DNA from: Bacteroidetes bacterium GWF2_40_14
GTDB lineage: Bacteria; Bacteroidota; Bacteroidia; Bacteroidales; UBA932
Reading direction: 5' to 3'
Length of the DNA: 46,602 nt
NCBI GenBank assembly: GCA_001769195.1
Contig: MEOK01000041.1
Coordinates: forward strand, 16,647-63,248
Below are positions 41,550 through 46,602 of the stretch, one piece after another (the stretch's first letter is position 1; every line of letters starts with the position of its first letter). The translations under genes were made by a program, and so were the position numbers. The notes beneath the pieces are model-generated. The model was not told the DNA's origin and made no database searches. It saw only the letters and a list, made by a program, of their open reading frames with translations.

Positions 41550-42623
41550 ATGGACTCACCATTTATATTCAATAAGTACGTCACAGGACTCAACTACATA
41601 CCAAGAGCAAATGAGCTGACAACTCTGGAAGAACGAATAAAGAAAAGAGAACACTCCCTGGTATACGAACCACCCAAAAGCGGCAAACGCTCCCTCATCC
41701 AACAACTTTTCTCCAAGCTCCGTCAGGATGCCTATAATTTTAGAATATGCAAAATAGACCTCTTTAATGTCCGCACAGAAGAGGACCTTCTTATGAGCAT
41801 AAGAACCGCGCTGGTAAACGGTTTTGCAAGTACACAGGTAGAAAAGGAGATGCTGGAGGAAGATCTCATGCTAGACCACGTAAGGGAGATGACTGAGTAC
41901 CGCGACCTTGTTCTCAACCTCTCTGAGGCTCTCGCAGCCAAATTCGACACAAACGTAGTAGTATACTTCCAGGAGTTCCAGGAGCTGCTTAACTTCGAGA
42001 ATCCGGAGGAGACTCTGGCACTGCTCGAGCGGGTATGGCGCACCCACACAGGAACAACCTACCTAATAACAGGTTCCTGCGTAAACGCAATGAAGGAGAT
42101 ATTTGTAAACCACAAAAACTTCTACCGATTTGCAGCCAGGGTAAAGCTCGAGCCAATTGAAGAACGACTGTTCACAGAATTCATAATAAAGAACTTCCTA
42201 AAAGCAGGACGCGTGGTTTCCAGAGAGCTCGTAACACAAATGTACAACTTTACAGAAGGACAACCATTTTACACACAACAACTTGCAGAAATTGCGTTCA
42301 ACCACACCCGTGGATTTCTAACCGAAGTCCTGCTTCACGATGCCTTCGACGATCTAATAGAGCTGCACTCATATCTTTTCCGGCAAACCACAAGCCGCCT
42401 GAGCTACCACCAGATGAACTTCCTAAAAGCAGTCCTGGACGGCGTAACCAAATTCAGCGCAAACGATGTACTCAAGCAATATCAATTCAACTCATCGGCA
42501 AATGTCGTCCGCCTAAAGGACGCCCTTCAGAAAAAAGAGATACTGGAACAAGAGGGCGACAAATGGCTCTTCCTCGACCCCATCTTCAAAGTCTGGCTTA
42601 AACGCGTTTACTGGGGCAAGTAA
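41550..42623 (+). CDS. AAA-type ATPase-like protein with degenerate nucleotide motifs
   Basis: This 357-residue cytoplasmic protein has the layout of the archaeal-type ATPase_2/AAA group found in many Bacteroidota: phosphate-binding loop near residues 40-49, Walker B-like strand near 135-145, and a winged-helix C-terminal part (about 270-357, ending LFLDPIFKVWLKR). The loop reads EPPKSGKRSL, with Arg where Ser/Thr would bind Mg2+ and Glu for the first Gly. The second motif reads VVVYFQEFQE, lacking the usual Asp-Glu pair. It may bind nucleotide without hydrolysing it, or not at all. Start 41550 was preferred over an upstream non-ATG codon. It precedes the small gene and ubiX. Confidence 0.75.
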   Translation: MDSPFIFNKYVTGLNYIPRANELTTLEERIKKREHSLVYEPPKSGKRSLIQQLFSKLRQDAYNFRICKIDLFNVRTEEDLLMSIRTALVNGFASTQVEKEMLEEDLMLDHVREMTEYRDLVLNLSEALAAKFDTNVVVYFQEFQELLNFENPEETLALLERVWRTHTGTTYLITGSCVNAMKEIFVNHKNFYRFAARVKLEPIEERLFTEFIIKNFLKAGRVVSRELVTQMYNFTEGQPFYTQQLAEIAFNHTRGFLTEVLLHDAFDDLIELHSYLFRQTTSRLSYHQMNFLKAVLDGVTKFSANDVLKQYQFNSSANVVRLKDALQKKEILEQEGDKWLFLDPIFKVWLKRVYWGK

Positions 42624-42652
42624 ATTTTTCGGCAACATTAGAATGTAAAATA

Positions 42653-42829
42653 ATGACCCCACTTTCCACAAATACATATTCATCGGGTTTTAGCGAAAAC
42701 GCTGAAATGTCTTCATCAAAAAGTTTATTTTTTGAGAAAAGGCTACATATAGAATCACAATTGGTTCAGCAGGATTCTTTAGATGTTCTTCATGATTTTG
42801 AACAGATTGATCTGATAATTAAGGAATAA
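42653..42829 (+). CDS. Small ORF (58 codons) directly upstream of ubiX
   Basis: Starts ATG ACC CCA and ends at a TAA one base before the ubiX ATG at 42831, so it would be translationally coupled. The predicted product is hydrophilic, Ser-rich in the first half (STNTYSSGFSENAEMSSSKS) and acidic at the end (DVLHDFEQIDLIIKE). No family was recognised. Position and coupling suggest a real gene; absence of any motif keeps confidence modest. Confidence 0.45.
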   Translation: MTPLSTNTYSSGFSENAEMSSSKSLFFEKRLHIESQLVQQDSLDVLHDFEQIDLIIKE

Positions 42830-42830
42830 T

Positions 42831-43403
42831 ATGAAACGAATAGTGATAGCCGTAACGGGCGCCAGTGGACAGATTTATGCAAAGAAGATTATCGGACGAA
42901 TTTGCTCTACGGATGGAGGCATATCGGAATACACAGGCAGTATCCTGACAGATGTCATTTTCACCGATACCGCCAGGAGCGTCTACCTCGATGAAATTGG
43001 CGAAGAACCGCCCCAACCCCTAATCGACAACAACAACTACTACAACCGCAACGCATCCGGTTCCAACGCCGCCGACGTAATGATAATAATCCCATGCACA
43101 ATGGGCACAATCGGACGAATCGCGAGCGGTGCAACAACCGACCTCATATCCCGCATTGCCGAGGTGCAGCTCAAAGAGCGAAAAACACTCATAATAGTAC
43201 CCCGCGAAACCCCCTACTCCCTAATCCACCTCCGCAACCTGACAACACTAACAGAAGCCGGGGCAATCATAGCACCAGCCTCACCATCGTTCTATATGCA
43301 CCCCGCCAACCTTGATGAACTAGTCGACAATTTTGTCAGCCGGATCCTGGACCTGGCCGGCATAGCACAACTGCCGGCGAACTACCGTTGGGGGGGGAAG
43401 TAG
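42831..43403 (+). CDS. ubiX: UbiX-family flavin prenyltransferase
   Basis: This 190-residue enzyme makes prenylated FMN, the cofactor of UbiD-type decarboxylases. It starts MKRIVIAVTGASGQIYAKK (FMN-binding GASG), and carries MIIIPCTMGTIGRIASGATTDLISR and LIIVPRETPYSLIHLRNL, both UbiX hallmarks, plus the late ASPSFYMHPANLDELV. No ubiD lies in this window. The stop codon at 43401-43403 abuts a heptamer array. Length is normal. Confidence 0.95.
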   Translation: MKRIVIAVTGASGQIYAKKIIGRICSTDGGISEYTGSILTDVIFTDTARSVYLDEIGEEPPQPLIDNNNYYNRNASGSNAADVMIIIPCTMGTIGRIASGATTDLISRIAEVQLKERKTLIIVPRETPYSLIHLRNLTTLTEAGAIIAPASPSFYMHPANLDELVDNFVSRILDLAGIAQLPANYRWGGK

Positions 43404-43445
43404 GCATTAGGCATTAGGCAATGGGCATTAGGCAATGGGCAATGA
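43404..43445 (+). repeat. Heptamer tandem array after ubiX (6 units)
   Basis: Six 7-bp units, GCATTAG or GCAATGG, begin at the base after the ubiX stop codon. Same family as the array inside rsmF (27284-27353). Confidence 0.9.
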
Positions 43446-43513
43446 TTTGGCGGAGCTGTTAGCGGATATTTGAGATGATTTTATTAACTTTGATAATTGA
43501 ATCCATTAAAAAC

Positions 43514-43798
43514 ATGAAGAACTCTCGTGAAATAAAAGAATTTATCTCTCAGAATAGTAATCTCTTTTGGTACATTCCTGAAGATAAAAAAACAGAGATA
43601 AGTCATGAGTTTCTGGTTGAGACCATTTTAAACTATGGTGATATGGATTCAGTTGTTCAACTATTTCATATACTAGGAATTAACAAAGTTGCAGAAATAT
43701 TTTTCAACTCAATTAATTTAAGTGAACGGAGAAAAGGCAACTATCACGAAATTACCATAAACTACTTCACTCAAGTATTTAAAAAATATGCGCATTGA
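43514..43798 (+). CDS. DUF6922-type antitoxin-like small protein
   Basis: This 94-residue protein reads as a DUF6922 member: an N-terminal FWYIPEDKK segment, then HEFLVETILNYGDMDSVVQLFHILG. In Bacteroidota such genes commonly precede a nucleotidyltransferase (AbiEii-like) toxin gene and are presumed antitoxins. Here the downstream gene overlaps it by 11 bases but is broken. Start 43514 (MKNSREIK) fits the family. Whether the orphan is still expressed is unknown. Confidence 0.65.
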   Translation: MKNSREIKEFISQNSNLFWYIPEDKKTEISHEFLVETILNYGDMDSVVQLFHILGINKVAEIFFNSINLSERRKGNYHEITINYFTQVFKKYAH

Positions 43799-44221
43799 TT
43801 CAAAAAGCATGCACAAAGAGATTTTAACAGGCAAACAGGTTGAAGATAAAATCAACACTTCATCAAGTTTCTTTTAATCAGTTGCCAATTTTTGAAGATT
43901 ACGACCAACTACATCTGCTTATCAATCAGGTAAAAGTTACTTTCACTGGCAGCAATGAAGGCATTTGCTCTCGGGCGAAGGGCAAAATGGAAAGACTATG
44001 TAGATTTGTATTTCATTTTGCGCGACTATTACTCTATTGCAGAAATATGCACAGAGGCTAAGAAAATTTTCGGTCAGCAATTTTCAGAGAAATTATTTCG
44101 CGAACAATTGGCGTTTCATAACGATATAGACTACACAGAACCTGTCGAGTACCTCGCGCAGGCAGTTGCCGATGATGATATCAAAAATTTTCTCACTAAC
44201 TCCGCAACTGATATTTGGTAG
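43788..44221 (+). pseudogene. Decayed AbiEii-like nucleotidyltransferase toxin
   Basis: Fragments of the family are seen in order but in different frames. MHKEILTGKQVE from 43809 resembles the family N terminus (the ATG at 43788 overlaps the upstream stop). EDYDQLHLLINQVKVTF near 43893-43950 follows in frame 1. AAMKAFALGRRAKWKDYVDLYF and the C-terminal IFGQQFSEKLFREQLAFHNDIDY follow in frame 2, to 44221. The catalytic GGTA...DFD region expected after the first fragment is missing, and a second deletion and frameshift separates the last two. The family is about 230 residues; about 145 remain. It was an active partner of the DUF6922 gene before decay. Confidence 0.75.
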
Positions 44222-44256
44222 AAGACTTTGTTTAAAGGTCACATTTTGAATATTCC

Positions 44257-44616
44257 ATGAAAGAACTAAAAATTATTATAGAAAAAAGCGTCGATTTTTA
44301 TGATGCATATGCAATAAATTGCCCTGGTGTTTATGGTGCTGGTGACACTGTTGATACAGCAAAAGAAAATGTTTTGGAAGGCTTAAAACTTTTTATCGAA
44401 ACAAAACAAAAAGATGATTTGCCTGAGATTTAAAGTTTCCTTAATTATTATGATAACATTTTCAGCAAAGTAGCTCTTGAACACATGACTGGCATTAATC
44501 AAAAGCAATTACATCACTACGCTTCCGGGCTTAAAAAACCCCGTCAGGAACAAAGGAAAAAAATTGAAACAGCACTTCATAAACTAGGAGAAGAGTTATT
44601 AGCAATAGAATTGTAA
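44257..44616 (+). pseudogene. hicB: HicB-like antitoxin with an in-frame stop
   Basis: The 5' part (58 codons, MKELKIIIEKSVDFYDAYAI) is a HicB RNase-H-like antitoxin fold ending in TAA at 44431. The same frame continues for another 61 codons with a helix-turn-helix DNA-binding end (GINQKQLHHYASGLKKPRQEQ, ...KIETALHKLGEELLAI) to the stop at 44614. A single nonsense change therefore separates the two halves. No hicA toxin gene lies alongside. The first half alone could still be made, but without the DNA-binding domain. Confidence 0.75.
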
Positions 44617-44618
44617 GA

Positions 44619-44637
44619 AGGTATATGTCGGCAAGTT
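44619..44637 (-). repeat. Terminal fragment of the large dispersed repeat beside the RAYT gene
   Basis: AGGTATATGTCGGCAAG matches the end of the large repeat (minus copy C reads GGTATGTGTCGGCAAG), here 35 bases downstream of the RAYT stop codon. Confidence 0.6.
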
Positions 44638-44671
44638 CGTCAGATCTTTAGCTTGGGTTTGCAGATCGGCA

Positions 44672-45445
44672 CTACTTTTTACAGATTTTCCTTACTGTAT
44701 CATAATGCTCATGAGTTATCGATGCGATTTGTCGGAATGAAGCATTGGTTTCTTTATATAGAAATTGTATAAGTTCTGTGAGCTCCTCTTGATTGAGTTT
44801 GTATATATTTGTTCCATTGGTAAATTTATCTACCAACAATATAAGTTCATCATAGGTTATTCTCATCGGTTTCTCCGTTTCGAATTCTGCTACTTCAGAT
44901 TCCTTCACTTTGTCGTTAATTATAGCATTATCAAGATTATATCTATTTTCATAATGGCTGTCCATAAATGAGGTGTCGATTGTTATGTATTTTCTTAACG
45001 GTGAATGACCCCCGAAATGGAATCCATAGGAGCTCCATTTGAAGTCGGATGGGTGATTGCAGATTTTCGCATTTAGTGGATTTTGCAGGATATACAACAT
45101 ACTTTTTATTATCCAGGGCTCAGTAAATTTGCAGGCACTCTGGAATGGCGTGCTGAAAAGCTTGTCTTTGCTTCCTTTCCTGATATTGTACTTTTGAACG
45201 TAGCTTATCAGCAAACTTTTCATGAAGTTTGTGACTTGATTTGTTATAACTTGAATGTGCACATGATTGTTCATCAATGCAAACTCCAGGATTTTAGTGC
45301 CATTTAGCTTGGCCGCATAATCACATCGTCTTAAAAAATCAATCTTGTCATTATCGTCATAAAATACATTATTCTGGTTATTTCCACTGAAATAAACATG
45401 GATGTTGCCCTGCTGAATCCTCAATTTGTTATCAATCTCCCACAT
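44672..45445 (-). CDS. REP-associated tyrosine transposase (RAYT), Y1/IS200-like
   Basis: This 257-residue protein has the Y1 transposase HUH pair in NNHVHIQ (His 61, His 63) and a catalytic Tyr candidate at 82 in SYVQKYN, followed by WSSYGFH typical of the family. The C-terminal ~60 residues hold a helix-turn-helix (FRQIASITHEHYDTVRKI) characteristic of RAYTs. RAYTs act on palindromic REP sequences flanked by a short recognition tetranucleotide. A fragment of the large dispersed repeat lies just downstream, and a long hairpin lies upstream at 45562-45600. No insertion-sequence ends or target duplications were found, so it is probably a domesticated single-copy gene. Confidence 0.88.
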   Translation of the reverse strand: MWEIDNKLRIQQGNIHVYFSGNNQNNVFYDDNDKIDFLRRCDYAAKLNGTKILEFALMNNHVHIQVITNQVTNFMKSLLISYVQKYNIRKGSKDKLFSTPFQSACKFTEPWIIKSMLYILQNPLNAKICNHPSDFKWSSYGFHFGGHSPLRKYITIDTSFMDSHYENRYNLDNAIINDKVKESEVAEFETEKPMRITYDELILLVDKFTNGTNIYKLNQEELTELIQFLYKETNASFRQIASITHEHYDTVRKICKK

Positions 45446-45561
45446 AGCTTTTTCTCTTATTGATTATTATGCTAATATAAGTTTCGATCCATTTTAATGT
45501 GTTTTAAATAGTACATTAATTTTTTAAAATTGAATAATCTAGTACTTGCACAATATCCTAA

Positions 45562-45600
45562 CGCTAAAATTTCTACTTTGCAACCTGTAGAAATTTAGCG
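45562..45600. repeat. Long hairpin between RAYT and mntA
   Basis: CGCTAAAATTTCTAC and GTAGAAATTTAGCG pair over 14 bp with one bulged A around a 10-base loop. It lies 117 bases upstream of the RAYT start and carries GTAG at the loop side of one arm. It could be a transposase recognition hairpin or a transcription signal; the rest of 45446-45654 holds nothing else recognised. Confidence 0.6.
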
Positions 45601-45642
45601 AGAGCCTTTATATATCCGCTCAGCATCTTAATAAAAAATTCT

Positions 45643-45650
45643 TATATTTG
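45643..45650 (+). promoter_or_regulatory. -7 box for mntA-hepT, near-leaderless
   Basis: TATATTTG matches TAnnTTTG and ends 4 bases before the mntA ATG at 45655. Transcripts would start at or next to the initiation codon. Confidence 0.55.
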
Positions 45651-45654
45651 TTAC

Positions 45655-45990
45655 ATGGTTATTAGAGATGAAATATCTAAGCACTCAACTGAGTTTAAAT
45701 ATTTGTGTAAAACACATAATGTAAAATCATTATATGCATTCGGCTCTGCTACTACAGCTAACTTCGATTATAATAACAGCGATATCGATCTACTTGTAGA
45801 AATTGATGTCCCAGACCCAATTGAACGAGGAGAAAAGCTGATATCTTTATGGGATACATTTGAAATTCTTTTTCAAAGGAAAGTGGATTTGCTAACCAAC
45901 TCATCGCTTCGCAATCCGTATTTAATAAAGGATATTGAATCTACAAAAATACTCATTTATGATGGACAGGGGTCAAAAGTACTTATCTGA
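45655..45990 (+). CDS. mntA: MntA-type minimal nucleotidyltransferase antitoxin
   Basis: This 111-residue protein has the minimal nucleotidyltransferase signature FGS (residues 29-31) followed by the acidic pair Asp43-x-Asp45 in NNSDIDLLVEI. In MntA/HepT systems the antitoxin AMPylates and silences the HEPN toxin. The hepT frame starts inside the last codons of this gene. No disruption was seen, so unlike its neighbours this pair looks functional. Confidence 0.85.
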   Translation: MVIRDEISKHSTEFKYLCKTHNVKSLYAFGSATTANFDYNNSDIDLLVEIDVPDPIERGEKLISLWDTFEILFQRKVDLLTNSSLRNPYLIKDIESTKILIYDGQGSKVLI

Positions 45991-46291
45991 TATACTTCAG
46001 GCTATTGAACTTATTGAAGACTTTACTGAATCAATTTCAAATTATAATGAATTCGATGAGGACTTCAAAACGCAAAGCGCCGTAGAAAGACAACTTGGAA
46101 TAATCGGAGAAGCGGTAAATAAGTTTGACCAATTATTCCCAGAGAACAGCCTAGAAAATGCTAAAAAAATTGTAGGACTTCGCAACAGGTTGATTCATGC
46201 ATATGATGCTATTGATTCTTCAATGGTATGGGCTATAGTCAAAAAGCATTTGATCCCACTAAAACAAGAAGTTAAACATCGGATGCTTTAA
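45959..46291 (+). CDS. hepT: HepT-like HEPN toxin (DUF86)
   Basis: This ~110-residue helical HEPN protein has the catalytic RNase motif R-x4-H in RNRLIHAY, with the Tyr that MntA modifies in this family next to it. Start 45959 or the adjacent ATG at 45962 gives the normal N terminus (MDRGQKYLSDILQAIELIEDF); it overlaps mntA by about 30 bases in another frame. The predicted activity is RNA cleavage when freed from MntA. It is the last gene in the window and is followed by dispersed repeat copy C. Confidence 0.85.
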   Translation: MMDRGQKYLSDILQAIELIEDFTESISNYNEFDEDFKTQSAVERQLGIIGEAVNKFDQLFPENSLENAKKIVGLRNRLIHAYDAIDSSMVWAIVKKHLIPLKQEVKHRML

Positions 46292-46354
46292 TTTCTTAAA
46301 ATCTGTCTGCAAACTACTCATCCCAATAAAAAATACTTTTTCAGAATGGTAGAG

Positions 46355-46540
46355 GCTCAAGAAGGTATGTGTCGGCAAGATTTGCCGACACATGGTTTTT
46401 CTATTTAGCTGCAGATTAGATATTTACTAAGTGCTTTGCCAGAGCAGTTAGTAAATATCTAATCTGCAGGCTAATACGTAAGCTTCTCATTTCCAATGAA
46501 GTACTAATGGCTCTGGCAGAGTCTCGGTAACCGTTCATTG
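46355..46540 (-). repeat. Large dispersed multi-hairpin repeat, copy C
   Basis: Read on the minus strand, this runs GAGACTCTGCCAGAGCCATTAG, TTCATTGGAAATGAGAAGC, then the stem ATTTACTAACTGCTCTG / CAAAGCACTTAGTAAAT. It ends with a perfect 12-bp hairpin ATGTGTCGGCAA-ATC-TTGCCGACACAT (46367-46393). It is a single module, unlike the doubled modules of copies A and B, and carries the only perfect form of the terminal hairpin. The remaining 46541-46602 holds nothing recognised. Confidence 0.82.
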
Positions 46541-46602
46541 AGCCCCGCCTTTTTATATGTATTTGTGATCCTTAATTTTGCGTTTAAAATAAAAGGATAT
46601 GA

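Noticed and set aside
44672-45445. Complete IS200/IS605-type insertion sequence
   Set aside because: The protein has the C-terminal helix-turn-helix of RAYTs, there is no tnpB, and no defined element ends were found.
45562-45600. Integron attC site
   Set aside because: The hairpin lacks the conserved core GTTRRRY/RYYYAAC boxes, and no integron integrase is present.

Overview
The window reads as a chromosomal segment of a Bacteroidota bacterium, most likely order Bacteroidales. Grounds: several genes have the phylum's TAnnTTTG -7 promoter box, some with a TTTG -33 box; the families present are typical of the phylum (DUF4290, UpxY/NusG-like, DUF6132, a DUF4493/DUF6359-type lipoprotein, MurA with Asp in place of the active-site Cys, a full Na+-NQR operon). 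No rRNA, tRNA or CRISPR was seen. Assignments rest on reading motifs and gene order; no database search was run.

Layout. 164-4156: an ABC importer operon (binding protein, STAS-domain protein, permease, ATPase). 4160-4903: a large dispersed repeat, then a short palindrome and a promoter. 4904-8677: DUF6132 protein, methyltransferase, thioredoxin, a Cys-rich exported protein, then an ECF sigma factor, a probable membrane anti-sigma, a Spy/CnrX-like periplasmic sensor and a Gly-rich EF-hand protein; this looks like an envelope or metal stress unit. 8696-13490 (minus): YdiJ-type FAD/Fe-S dehydrogenase, WbpD-type acetyltransferase, lipoprotein. 13638-16910: a single-chain HcnA-HcnB-HcnC-like multi-cofactor dehydrogenase. 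17682-20237 (minus): UvrD/PcrA helicase, divergent from nqrABCDEF plus an SRAP DNA-crosslink protein (20292-26813). 27046-31300 (minus): RsmF-type rRNA methyltransferase, GH20 hexosaminidase, SRPBCC protein, pyrE. 31345-32040: Nudix. 32073-41355 (minus): LolA-like, FtsK, MurA, DUF4290, UpxY, two unknowns, WbpI/WecB-type epimerase, L27, L21. 41550-43403: degenerate AAA protein, a 58-codon ORF, UbiX. 43514-46291: a small island of toxin-antitoxin genes, two of them decayed, a REP-associated (RAYT) transposase, and an apparently intact MntA/HepT pair.

The most striking content is repeat biology. (1) A 29-bp palindromic element (arms GGGTACA/TGTACCC, core GCGTCCCC) occurs six times, five of them inside conserved protein genes (ydiJ-like twice, uvrD, rsmF, murA) without breaking the reading frame. 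(2) A ~200-500 bp multi-hairpin repeat occurs at least four times, three of them just after stop codons and in the same orientation as the gene before; its terminal hairpin (TGTGTCGGCAA) recurs beside the RAYT gene. (3) Heptamer (GCAATGG/GCATTAG) and octamer (ATTAGCAC/ATTAACCC) arrays sit at gene ends and, once, inside rsmF. Together these suggest a genome shaped by small mobilisable palindromes, some of which have become protein sequence.
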